This document shows, in pieces, positions 52,001 through 59,795 of a stretch of DNA of 64,000 bases. Origin of the DNA: Sphingomonas kyeonggiensis (lineage in GTDB: Bacteria; Pseudomonadota; Alphaproteobacteria; Sphingomonadales; Sphingomonadaceae); contig NZ_JAUSTJ010000003.1 of NCBI RefSeq assembly GCF_030812785.1, positions 310,001 to 374,000 on the forward strand, written 5' to 3'. Numbering within the stretch: position 1 is the stretch's first letter; each line of letters starts with the position of its first letter. The notes beneath the pieces were generated by a model that saw nothing but the letters and a program-made list of their open reading frames with translations, ran no database searches and was not told where the DNA came from. The position numbers and the translations under genes are program-made.

Positions 52001-52187
52001 TCTCGTTGCCGGCGTCCTGGCCGATCTCCGGGGCCTGCGCATTGCTATCCTGCGCGGCGCCGGCCGGGGCGTCCTGGCCCCCGGGCGTGGCGGTCTGCGC
52101 ATATGCCGGCCAAGCGGTCGACGACAGCAGAAGTGCAGCAAGGGCGGCCTTGCGGGCCGCCGACGAACGTCCAACGGTATCGAACAT
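49050..52187 (-). CDS. TonB-dependent outer-membrane receptor for glycans
   Basis: 1045 residues. Signal peptide ends at AWPAYA-Q (about 30). The plug (about 65-200) begins after the linker with EIIVSGYRKSLQSS, contains SFNRIPGVTI and VTIRGLGTNFTRVLLN; the barrel ends with FNPGRVVMIGLRGRF, a terminal Phe typical for BAM recognition. This size and sequence style mark the sphingomonad/caulobacter carbohydrate receptors. It imports oligosaccharides across the outer membrane with TonB energy. The gene is preceded by a LacI-type operator and followed by a terminator; enzymes GH2 and GH127 flank it. Confidence 0.95.
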   Translation of the reverse strand: MFDTVGRSSAARKAALAALLLSSTAWPAYAQTATPGGQDAPAGAAQDSNAQAPEIGQDAGNEIIVSGYRKSLQSSTNAKRDATGFTDSIFAQDIGKFPDTNIAESFNRIPGVTISRDITGEGLQVTIRGLGTNFTRVLLNNAPIAVASTGGDGQQSTNREVDLDLFPTELFTKLEVQKSPNADRLEGGAAGTVNMRSARPFDSPGTHITYSGQAIKNTNSDRYGYRGSLLASTTMGDFGVLFGVAGQHNEIRTVGFESVGWTNPNLSATQNTSSTRNNTGGGNWTIPGTVPANAGIPGVATGTVIDQALLLQLNPGANITQIDNGIIPRLGRETDEYGYKERLNFIGSIEYKGDSVHAYIDGMFARKRNNMQRIDMDWVGRNGAIIPVNTQYDRSDCTNGCTVTKGTYYNSQFFLEYRPYFESLQYWGVNPGIEWQIADKLKLAVNGNYTKSQFHRESPTVLPITAAGSGLTVNYDNTGGDFPTITSNVDLNNPANFVWAGGRVNLQDERRWTYTKGTRGDLTWGDNRLNLQVGAAYDDVSRTIRGYDNSQAWQNAVCGDNPSIFLPSPNSQPPCAGLNTATPGAGYPTYPGYGTGYTAGQTTPLVYRGSLIPASALSSYLLPGPDGFVTLDWNKFKAASNYDAFHDSAPESGGANTGASGGYIRERTIGAYAEVNGDLPLGDNRITFNAGLRWVRTMQTIGGRVTLPDPRNTPAAPAVAPADGGLYPNIVNFVYTDNDYDNWLPSASAAFHLGDHAVVRAAVSRTMTRPNPGNMLPGLSFGSPSADIGSVGNSDLKPYISDNIDLGFEYYTGAEGYIGFAAFRKAVTGFTVNGNVTVPFASLSQYGVTYSTLNPTQQAAIDSRGGPNNASVVLTQQVNATGTLKVNGLELNWVQPLDFLLDRYLGLKGFGFNANMTLISQSGSGAAPAVATGVSPVTYNLSAYYENRGISLRMSTTFNQGNVISGANQNGITNASLFVDDYQQWDFSSSFDLNEILGAKHLPEITVDVQNLTKSSQRTYFQYSNAAYYVFNPGRVVMIGLRGRF

Positions 52188-52242
52188 ATCGATCCCCTCC
52201 CATCTCCTGAGCGGTGCCTTTGCAGCACCTTATCGCGCTAAT

Positions 52243-52254
52243 GGTAGCGCTAAC
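52243..52254. promoter_or_regulatory. LacI-type operator over the receptor start point
   Basis: GGTAGCGCTAAC, a near-perfect palindrome around AGCGCT, with a second GCGCTAA half-site at 52234-52240. It covers the predicted mRNA start of the receptor gene, an ideal site for repression by the LacI protein encoded at 44327. Confidence 0.65.
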
Positions 52255-52258
52255 GGGA

Positions 52259-52287
52259 TTGGTAATATGTATGAGTAATTATGTCAA
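52259..52287 (-). promoter_or_regulatory. Promoter of the TonB-receptor gene
   Basis: On the minus strand TTGACA (52287-52282) is followed at 17 bp by TACCAA (52264-52259). The -35 is perfect and the -10 weak. The expected start is about 52252, inside the operator, leaving a leader of about 65 bases. Confidence 0.5.
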
Positions 52288-52429
52288 TATACTCTGAGTT
52301 AGTGTTTTGCGAGTCCGCCAATCCCCGCAGGGCATGCGGCGACTCCCGCACCGATGCATCGGCAGACCGGTGCGGGGTGGCAGGCAGCGCGCTCCCGGGA
52401 TCTGTACGAGTAAATCTGCGGGACGTCGG

Positions 52430-54469
52430 CTATGCCTTCTTCGCCACCGGGAAGCTGGTGATCCTGAGTTTCGGCGCGGCATAGGGCATCAGCACCAGCT
52501 TCTCCGGCTCGCCCTTCACCATTGCCGTCGCGGGAGGCGGGGCCGCTGCATTGTCCCGCTCGTCCCAGTCGGCGGCGGTCAGGCGATAGCCTTGCGTCAC
52601 CAGCACCACCGGCGGGCTGCGGCGCGAAAAGGGCACTGGCCCGATCGCGCGCTCGATCCGTTCGATCGGCGCATCCTCGACCAGGGCATAGCGCCACTCG
52701 CCCTCGGGCAGCACCGCCCAGTCGGCGGTCAGCCCGCGGTCGCGCAGCTTCTGCCACTTCTCGGGGATCGGCAGCGAGAACACTAACGGCCCCTGCTCGA
52801 CGAAACTGCCATGCGGCGAGGCGACCCGCCGCGCCTCGGCGGTGAAGCGCAGCTCGATCCTGTCGCCCGCTCTCCATTCGCGATCGATCCGGGCGAACTG
52901 GCCCGCGGCGGAGCTAGCGACCGCCTTGCCATTGACGCGGATGCTCGCCGCCCTCGCCCAGCCAGGCACGCGCAGCGCCACCGGGAAGCGCGTCGGCCGC
53001 GCCGGATCGACATGGATCGTCACCTGGTCGCGGAACGGATAGTCGGTATCCTCGCGCAGCGTCACCGGCACCTCGCCGATAGCGGTCGCAACCTCGCACG
53101 GGCCATAGATCGTCTTGGCCAGCCCGCCATCGGCCGTAGCCATCCAAAGGCTCGCGACCAGCTTGGGCCAGCCCTGGTGGAAATTGGCAGTGCAGCAGCC
53201 GAAATTGGGCTCCAGCCCGAACAGGTTCGCCTCGGGGCCGTTGGTCGTCCACGGCCCCTTTTCGTGCGCGCAGCGGATCTGGTTGGGCTGCTGGTCATAC
53301 TGGTGCGCCCACATGTCGTCGGTGAAGGTCGCCTGCAGCGCATTGTATGCGATCCGCTCGATCCGATCGCCCAGCACCGCATCGCCGGTGATGGCGAGGC
53401 CGAGCTCGAGCGAATACATCGCCTCGACGATCGCGCACAGCTCGACGCCCTGGCTCGGGCTGCGCCCGGCAAGATGCTCGTCGGCCGAATAGCTGCCGAT
53501 CGGCAGGCCGTGATAGCGGTCGAGGATCGCCAGCTGGTTGTGGATCGCCTTGCGATCCTCGGCGCTGCCCGAAACCACCGCCCATACCGGCGAGGCCTTC
53601 AGCGCCTGCGCATTGTTGACGCCGTGCAGCGTCTGCGCATGGTCCGCGAGCCCGTTGGCGGTGCCCTCCTCGCCGGTCTTGTCGAGGCCGACCTCCGCCT
53701 TGATCGTCTTGGTGCGATAGGGATAGTTCGGACCGAACAGCCCCTGCCAGTCGGCGCCCTGCCGCTTGAGCAGCCGGGCCAGCTCGAGCAGCTTCGCATC
53801 GCCGGTGCGGTTGTAGAGCCAGATCACCGACACGACTTCGTCCTGCCAGCGCGACCGGCCCCAGTCGCGCAGCGGCCGGCCCGGCATCTCGGCCAGCTGG
53901 TGATGGAAATAGCGGGTCATCACCGGGATGACGCGCGGGTCCTGGGTCAGCTCATGATATTGGGTGAGCACTTTCAGCATCACCATGCGCGGCCACCAGT
54001 CGTCGTTGCTGCGCGGGCCGATCATGCCGCTGGGGGCCGGGTTGTCGAGCGTCCAGTCGATGAACCGCATCGCCTTGGCCTTGAGCGGCGCCGAATCGAG
54101 CATCCAGGCCAGCGGCACCAGCCCGTCGAGGAAATAGGGGCCGCGCTCCCAGCTCTCGCCCTTGCCGCCCAGCCAGCCGCTGTCGCGGCCGAGGTCGGGC
54201 CAGGTCTCGTCGATCCGCCCGCCCATGCCGTCGGCCTGGATCTGCAACTGCTTGCGCAGCCATCCGCCCGGCCGGACCGCACCGGTCGGCAATGGATAGA
54301 AGGGCTGCGGCGCGAGCGGCGCGCGATTGGGCGGCGGCGATGCGGCGACCACCGGAGCGGCGGACCGCGCCGCGGCAGGGACACCGGCTGCCGCCACCGC
54401 GACCGCAGCGGTGTTGCCCAGGAACGCCCGGCGATCGGTGTGGTGGCTGCCCAAGGCCTCGCTCTCCAT
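52430..54469 (-). CDS. GH127-type beta-L-arabinofuranosidase (DUF1680)
   Basis: 679 residues. DRRAFLGNTAA is a Tat signal. The (alpha/alpha)6 barrel of GH127 follows; the zinc/catalytic set seen in characterised members (Glu, Cys, Cys, Cys) is present as E343 and C345 (GVELCAIVEAMYS) and C425-C426 (FGCCTANFHQG). A C-terminal beta domain runs from about 500. GH127 enzymes release beta-L-arabinofuranose from plant glycoproteins or arabinan. The gene is upstream of the receptor on the same strand but with 242 bp between, including the receptor promoter. ATG 54469 is favoured. Confidence 0.93.
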   Translation of the reverse strand: MESEALGSHHTDRRAFLGNTAAVAVAAAGVPAAARSAAPVVAASPPPNRAPLAPQPFYPLPTGAVRPGGWLRKQLQIQADGMGGRIDETWPDLGRDSGWLGGKGESWERGPYFLDGLVPLAWMLDSAPLKAKAMRFIDWTLDNPAPSGMIGPRSNDDWWPRMVMLKVLTQYHELTQDPRVIPVMTRYFHHQLAEMPGRPLRDWGRSRWQDEVVSVIWLYNRTGDAKLLELARLLKRQGADWQGLFGPNYPYRTKTIKAEVGLDKTGEEGTANGLADHAQTLHGVNNAQALKASPVWAVVSGSAEDRKAIHNQLAILDRYHGLPIGSYSADEHLAGRSPSQGVELCAIVEAMYSLELGLAITGDAVLGDRIERIAYNALQATFTDDMWAHQYDQQPNQIRCAHEKGPWTTNGPEANLFGLEPNFGCCTANFHQGWPKLVASLWMATADGGLAKTIYGPCEVATAIGEVPVTLREDTDYPFRDQVTIHVDPARPTRFPVALRVPGWARAASIRVNGKAVASSAAGQFARIDREWRAGDRIELRFTAEARRVASPHGSFVEQGPLVFSLPIPEKWQKLRDRGLTADWAVLPEGEWRYALVEDAPIERIERAIGPVPFSRRSPPVVLVTQGYRLTAADWDERDNAAAPPPATAMVKGEPEKLVLMPYAAPKLRITSFPVAKKA

Positions 54470-54471
54470 TG

Positions 54472-54495
54472 TACGACTTATATGATTCTGTCGTA
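54472..54495. promoter_or_regulatory. TACGAC-N12-GTCGTA dyad before the GH127 gene
   Basis: Perfect six-base arms around a 12-bp AT-rich spacer, two bases before the GH127 start. It does not match the LacI operator; the layout suits a GntR- or LacI-like dimer. Regulator unknown. Confidence 0.45.
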
Positions 54496-54590
54496 GAATG
54501 GCCGCTTGCCTGCCGCCGTTCAAGTGCTCGCGGTCAGTGCGTGCTCCGGCCCGGCTGGATTCCGCCACGCTTCCGCGGCGCTTCCGATCG

Positions 54591-55862
54591 CTAGGACGAG
54601 TCTCCCCTCGAACCTGGACGCATGCCGAGGTTCGGCATCAGGCGATGCATCTGGCGGTACGCCCGTTGCCGCCATTGCTGCGCCATCTCGCGCGCGCTCA
54701 TATGGCCATGCATCCCGAGATCGCTGGCGAACTGGCGCGCGCGGGGCAGCAGGCCGTCGGCCCACATATATCGCTCGCCCCATGACCAGCGGGCCACATT
54801 GTGGACCGATGCGGCGGAATGCGATTCCGCCAGCTTGCGGACCCTGGGTGCCGCGGCGTTGCGCGCCTGGAGCAGGATCGCCTCCGGAATCAGGTTCGGC
54901 GAGAGAAGCTCTGCGAAGCGCAACGCCGGATAGATCAGCGACCATAGCAGCGCCCGGTCGCAAAGGGCGGTGAAGGCCGGCCAGGGAAAGTCCGCGCGGC
55001 CGCCATTGCCGCGGATCACCAGGCCGATTTCATATTGCCGCTGAAGCGTAAGGCTTTCGAAGGAGCAGCTTGCGTGCACCAGGAGATAGGCAAGCAGCAG
55101 CGGCGGCGGGAAGACGCTGCCGCCCTTTGCGACGCGCCATGTCTCGAGGCTGACGGTCGGGACAAGCGCGTCGAAATCGACCAGGCGCGTGCCGCCGGCA
55201 AGGCTGCGGGTGACGCCTTCGTGCAGGTCGATCGACCAGGGATCGTCGCGATGGACATAGGTCAGCGTGCGGGGCAGCTTCCCGGCGTCGGGCATCGCCC
55301 AGTTGCGCTGGCGGAAGCCGGACTTGCCGGGCGCATAGCCCAATCGGGCGAGTATCCCGTCCGCGACCGACTGGTCCGCTCCCGTCAACAGGTCGATGTC
55401 CGAGGAGATCCTCTGGGCGGGCTCGTCGAAATAATGATGCGCGGTGTGCATCCCCTTCATCACGATCGGGCGCGCTCCGCCGGCGGAAAGGGCGCCGACC
55501 ACCTCTGCCGCATGCGCGGTGAGCTTCGCCATGCGGGCGCGGTTATGCGTCAGGTGGAGTGCCAGCATCTCGGCATTCGCCGCGGTCGTCGTCAATTTGC
55601 CCTGCTCGATCCAGGAACCGAGCAGCGGGCCGGTGCCCGAGGTGTAGCAGGCGATGCTGAGCGCGACCGGATCATCGGCCAGCGCGCCCTCGCTGCAGCC
55701 ATGGGCGAGCACCTCGCGCAAAGCGGTCTCGATCGTTGCGACGGCCCGTGCCCAGTCCGATTCCGCGACCTCGAACCAGAGCCATTCGGGCCGCCCGGCG
55801 CGGACCGCCTCGGCGAAACGCTGCTCGACATCGATGACCGGCAGGGAGGGGAGGGCGTTCAT
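54591..55862 (-). CDS. NTP_transf_5-type nucleotidyltransferase
   Basis: 423 residues, cytoplasmic. The catalytic motif KGMHTAHHYFDEP then SDIDLL carries K136 and the metal-binding pair D155/D157, the PF14907-type pattern. This family occurs with HprK-like kinases in lasso-peptide and HPr-rel-A loci, where it is thought to modify a phosphorylated product. It is the last gene of the minus operon; its ATG overlaps the ABC-transporter stop. Substrate here unknown. Confidence 0.82.
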   Translation of the reverse strand: MNALPSLPVIDVEQRFAEAVRAGRPEWLWFEVAESDWARAVATIETALREVLAHGCSEGALADDPVALSIACYTSGTGPLLGSWIEQGKLTTTAANAEMLALHLTHNRARMAKLTAHAAEVVGALSAGGARPIVMKGMHTAHHYFDEPAQRISSDIDLLTGADQSVADGILARLGYAPGKSGFRQRNWAMPDAGKLPRTLTYVHRDDPWSIDLHEGVTRSLAGGTRLVDFDALVPTVSLETWRVAKGGSVFPPPLLLAYLLVHASCSFESLTLQRQYEIGLVIRGNGGRADFPWPAFTALCDRALLWSLIYPALRFAELLSPNLIPEAILLQARNAAAPRVRKLAESHSAASVHNVARWSWGERYMWADGLLPRARQFASDLGMHGHMSAREMAQQWRQRAYRQMHRLMPNLGMRPGSRGDSS

Positions 55863-57562
55863 GCGGGAACCTCGTGCATCGGGCGCGGCGCCTGCTCCCT
55901 CTCCTCGATCCGGGGCGGGTGCCGACGCGACAGGTGGATGATCTGCTCGCACAGGACGAATGCCTGGGGCCGGTGCGCGACGATGACGATCGTCGGACGC
56001 AGCGCCAGCCCGGCGAGTGCAGCAAGGATGTCCTGCTCGCTCTCCGCGTCGAGTGCGTTCAGGGCTTCGTCGAGCAGGAGGAGCGCGGGGCGACGCAGCA
56101 GCGCGCGCGCAAGCCCGATGCGCTGGCGTTCCCCTCCGGAGATCATCGCGCCGCGCTCGCCCAGCGGTGCGTCGATCCCGCCGATGCGCTGCAGCAGTGC
56201 GCCGGCACCGACGAAGCGCAGGGCCGTCTCCATCTCGGACGCCTCGGCGCCGCTGGACCAGGCCAGGCTCTCGCGAAGCGTCCGCCCGCCGAGCACGGGA
56301 TCCTGGCCGACATAGGCGAGGGTGTTCGCGAAGCCTGTCCCGTCCGTCCCGGCGCGCTGCACCTGTCCGGTGTCCGGGCGCAATATGCCCGCCATCAGAT
56401 CGAGAAGCGTCGTCTTGCCGACCCCGGACGGGCCCGCGATCCCGACGATCGCACCGGGCGCGACGCGCAGCGAGAAGCCATGCAGCACATCGCGTCCGCC
56501 GCGAGCGAAGCCAACCTTGTCGAGGACCAGCGCACCGGTTTCCGACAGTGCCGTATCGCTGGCTACGACACGCGCCGGCTGCAATATCGCCTCCAGCGCC
56601 ATCAGCCGCGCATAGGCAGGCAGGCTATGCACGAGTTGCTGCACCCCGCGCTGCACTTCGCCCACTGGCCCGCTCATCCTGCTCAGCATCAGCAGCAGGG
56701 CGAGGAGGCTGGGCGCTGCGAAGTCCATCGCGATGCCGATGCCGACGAGCAGGATCGCGGCGATCGCAGTCAGGCCGACGCTCAGTTCCCGGGCCCGGGC
56801 ATGCAGTGATGCGAAGGCGACCCGGTCGTCGACCGCGACATCGGAGAGCCGCTGCTGCTGCTCCAGCCAGGCCGGGCCGGTGCGCTCGGCCGCGACGGTC
56901 TTCAGGCCGGCGAGAAAGTCGATCGCGTTCTCGGTCATGCCGAAATGGCGCTGGGTGATGTCCTCGCCAAGCTGCCGTATCCGGCCGAGCATGCGCTGCG
57001 TCGGGAGATAGCTGAGCCCGGCGACCGCGAAGGCGGTGAGCGCGGCGAACGGCGCCACCGCCATCGCCATCAGCGCCATTCCCGCCGCGATCACCGCCGC
57101 GGCGGTGGCGGCCATCAGCGAATTCACGCCGATGCCGATCTGGTGGATCTCGACGCTCAGCGCCTGGACGATGCGGGCATGGGACAGTCCGGAGACCTGG
57201 GCCCAGGGCGCGCCGGTGAGCCGCTCGGCAAGGCGCAGCCGCACCGCTTCGACGAAGCCGACCTGAAGCCGGCTGGTCAGGCGCTCGCGCATCAGCACGA
57301 TGATGCTGCGGAGCACGGCAAGCAGCGCGAACAGCGCCAGCATCGCCGGAAGCGGCACCTCCCGCGGCAGCATCGGCAGGAGCGCGCCGCCGCCATGGCC
57401 GGGCGCGACCGTGCCAAGGATCACCGGGACGAGCAGCAGGATTCCGACGCCCTCGGCCAGCGTCCCCGCCACCATCAGCCCGATCGCCGCCAGCAGCCGC
57501 CGTCCCCCGAACGCGGCGAACGCGCGGGCGAGCTCGACCGCCGGGGTGCGCACCGGCATCAT
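55859..57562 (-). CDS. ABC exporter (permease fused to ATPase)
   Basis: 567 residues. Six membrane helices (about 20-310, LLAAIGLMVAGTLAEGVGI, then MLALFALLAVLRSII and others), followed by an ATPase with Walker A GPSGVGKTT, signature ISGGERQRIGLARALL and Walker B LLLLDEALNALD. There is no N-terminal C39 peptidase, so any peptide cargo must mature elsewhere. The set is homodimeric type. It begins within the stop of the preceding glycosyltransferase gene (ATGATG) and ends in the start of the nucleotidyltransferase gene. Confidence 0.9.
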   Translation of the reverse strand: MMPVRTPAVELARAFAAFGGRRLLAAIGLMVAGTLAEGVGILLLVPVILGTVAPGHGGGALLPMLPREVPLPAMLALFALLAVLRSIIVLMRERLTSRLQVGFVEAVRLRLAERLTGAPWAQVSGLSHARIVQALSVEIHQIGIGVNSLMAATAAAVIAAGMALMAMAVAPFAALTAFAVAGLSYLPTQRMLGRIRQLGEDITQRHFGMTENAIDFLAGLKTVAAERTGPAWLEQQQRLSDVAVDDRVAFASLHARARELSVGLTAIAAILLVGIGIAMDFAAPSLLALLLMLSRMSGPVGEVQRGVQQLVHSLPAYARLMALEAILQPARVVASDTALSETGALVLDKVGFARGGRDVLHGFSLRVAPGAIVGIAGPSGVGKTTLLDLMAGILRPDTGQVQRAGTDGTGFANTLAYVGQDPVLGGRTLRESLAWSSGAEASEMETALRFVGAGALLQRIGGIDAPLGERGAMISGGERQRIGLARALLRRPALLLLDEALNALDAESEQDILAALAGLALRPTIVIVAHRPQAFVLCEQIIHLSRRHPPRIEEREQAPRPMHEVPA

Positions 57563-58677
57563 GCCGCCCGCCGCGCATCGACGGCGCGGGCATAGAGATC
57601 GAGGAACAGGGCGGCGGTGAAGTCGGCATCCTGCGCCACCGCGCGTGCCTGCGCGGCCCCCGCCATCGCCAGGCGGTGATCCTCGTCGCCGGCGAGGCGG
57701 AGGATCGCGGCGGCAAGGCCCTCCGCGTCGCGCAGCGGCACGGCGATCGCGGCCTCGGGCGCATATTCCGCCACATGCCCCACTGCGGTGCCGACCGTCG
57801 GCACGCCCGCCACCGCGGCTTCCAGCATCGCGATCGGAGCCCCCTCGCTCAGCGAGCTGACGACCATCAGGTCGGCCTGCTCGAACCAGTGCCGCAGGCT
57901 CGCCTGGGGCTGGAAACCCGGCAAGCGTACATGATCGGCGAGGCCGAGCCGCGCTATCTCCGCCTGGATCTCCCCGCCCAAGGTGTCTTCGCCGACGATG
58001 TCGAGGGTGAAGGCCAGCCCGGCCTCGCGCAGCCGTGCCGCCGCTGCCAGTAGTGTCGGCTGGTCCTTGACGCGGTTGAGGCTCGCCACTTGCAGCAGGC
58101 GAAGCGGGCGGGCGGGATCGCGGCGGCGCGGGGGGACGGGCGGCCAGCGATCCAGCGCTACCCCCAGCGGCACGCGCAGCGCATCGATTCCCGCCGCCCA
58201 GACATGCAAGCGCATCGTCTCGCTGGGCACCGTGACGAAGCGCGCGGCACGCAGCGCCATCGCCACCATGGCGCGCGACTTCAGGGTCAGGTGGCCGCCA
58301 TAGCCGATTTCCGGCAGGCGCATGATGTCGCCGCCCGGCAGGGTCAGCACCAGCGGAATCCCGGCCAGCGCCCGGCCGCCGCTGCCGACCAGCCCCGCGC
58401 TGCTCGCCCAGAAGGCATGGACGACATCGAACGGCCGCTCGGCATGCAGCGCCAGCAGCTTCGCGGTGCCGCGCAGCAATCGCGGGCGCGGGCCGATATT
58501 GTGGACATCGGCGTCAAGGAGCCGCCATCGGCCCGGGCGTGGTTCCTGGTTCAGCGCGATGACCTGCACATCGTGTCCGGCCCGGGTGAGCCGCTCGATC
58601 AGCCACAGCATGCACGGGATCACCCGGTGGCTGCCGGTGCGGTCGACGCCGCCCGGCGTGATCAGCGCGATCCGCAT
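57559..58677 (-). CDS. GT4-type glycosyltransferase
   Basis: 372 residues, GT-B fold. The N-terminal GVDRTGSHRVIP loop starts the acceptor domain; the donor side shows LLQVASLNRVKDQPTLL and LMVVSSLSEGAPIAMLEAAV (the E-x7-E region of GT4 enzymes). It would transfer a sugar from a nucleotide sugar to an unknown acceptor. It overlaps the next upstream glycosyltransferase by 16 bp (ATG 58677) and the ABC exporter by four. Confidence 0.88.
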   Translation of the reverse strand: MRIALITPGGVDRTGSHRVIPCMLWLIERLTRAGHDVQVIALNQEPRPGRWRLLDADVHNIGPRPRLLRGTAKLLALHAERPFDVVHAFWASSAGLVGSGGRALAGIPLVLTLPGGDIMRLPEIGYGGHLTLKSRAMVAMALRAARFVTVPSETMRLHVWAAGIDALRVPLGVALDRWPPVPPRRRDPARPLRLLQVASLNRVKDQPTLLAAAARLREAGLAFTLDIVGEDTLGGEIQAEIARLGLADHVRLPGFQPQASLRHWFEQADLMVVSSLSEGAPIAMLEAAVAGVPTVGTAVGHVAEYAPEAAIAVPLRDAEGLAAAILRLAGDEDHRLAMAGAAQARAVAQDADFTAALFLDLYARAVDARRAA

Positions 58678-59795
58678 GGCTGCATGCTCCGCGCGAGGAC
58701 GGCTTCGTAGATGCCGACAAGGCGACGGCCGATGACCGGAAAGGCGAGGTGCGCCTCGAAATGCCGGCGCACCGCGGCCCGGCCCGGGCCCGCCGGCCTC
58801 CGGGCCAGCGCGACCATCGCTTCGGCGAAGCCCGCCGCGTCGCCGGGGCGGGCGAAGCGGCATTCGGCCAGCTCGCCGGCGAGCGCGCGGAACGGGGCGA
58901 TGTCGCTCGCCGCCAGCGGCAGCCCGCAGGCCAGCGCCTCGATCAGCGCATAGCCCGAACCCTCGCCATGGCTGGTGGCGAGGAAGAGGTCGCAGGCACG
59001 GCAGAGCTGCTCGACCTGCGCATGCGGCACCCATCCCAACAGGTGCACGTGCCGCGCCAGCTCGGGATCCTCCGCCAGACGGCGCCGGATCGCGGGAAGC
59101 TGGGTGTCGGTGCCATGGGCGCACCACAGCTCTGCGCCGGGCAGATGCGCGCGCGCCTGGTGAAAGGCCTCGATCGCGGTCAGCGGGTCCTTGTTGGGGT
59201 CGAGCCGTCCGATCCACAGGATCGCGGGATCGCCATGTACGCCGGTCCGCGCGCGCGCCTCGTCCCGGTCGCCGGGCTCGAACGCGCTCGAGCTTTCGGG
59301 CAGGGCGAAGATCGCCGCCTTTTTCGGCAGCTGCCCGGTGGCCAGGAACGGCCGGGCCTGGGCCTCGGCGGTGAACAGCGCCGCCTCGGCACGGGCATGA
59401 CCCCAGCGACGCAGGACGGCAAGCCGGGAGCGGCGGGCATGGCTGGCATGGTCCTGCATCAGCAGCGGCTGGGTCAGGCCGGTCAGCAACCGCGCATGGA
59501 GCGGGAAATCCAGTCCGTTGAGATGGACGATGTCCGCCGCAGCCTCCTGCACCGCCCGGCGCATGCGCCATGGCGCGAGCGTACGTCCCGTGGCGACCGG
59601 GACGAAATGATAGTGCACGCCGCGCCGCACGAAGCGCGCTTCGTCATGGCTTGCCTGCACCACCACGATTTCGGCACCTGCCGCGGCGGTGGCCTCGGCG
59701 ATCGCCGGCAAGGTCGGCCACGCCGCCAGCAGCGCCTCGGGAGAGCGCCGCCGGGAATCGAGGACGCAGTTCACCTGGGCGATCCGCAGGGTCAT
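58662..59795 (-). CDS. Second GT4-type glycosyltransferase
   Basis: 377 residues. GT-B donor motifs are ILWIGRLDPNKDPLTAI near 210 and LFLATSHGEGSGYALIEALA near 295, including the E-x7-E pattern. The N-terminal acceptor half is only distantly like the neighbouring enzyme, so a different acceptor is expected. Start ATG 59795 overlaps the kinase stop by four bases. Confidence 0.87.
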   Translation of the reverse strand: MTLRIAQVNCVLDSRRRSPEALLAAWPTLPAIAEATAAAGAEIVVVQASHDEARFVRRGVHYHFVPVATGRTLAPWRMRRAVQEAAADIVHLNGLDFPLHARLLTGLTQPLLMQDHASHARRSRLAVLRRWGHARAEAALFTAEAQARPFLATGQLPKKAAIFALPESSSAFEPGDRDEARARTGVHGDPAILWIGRLDPNKDPLTAIEAFHQARAHLPGAELWCAHGTDTQLPAIRRRLAEDPELARHVHLLGWVPHAQVEQLCRACDLFLATSHGEGSGYALIEALACGLPLAASDIAPFRALAGELAECRFARPGDAAGFAEAMVALARRPAGPGRAAVRRHFEAHLAFPVIGRRLVGIYEAVLARSMQPCGSR

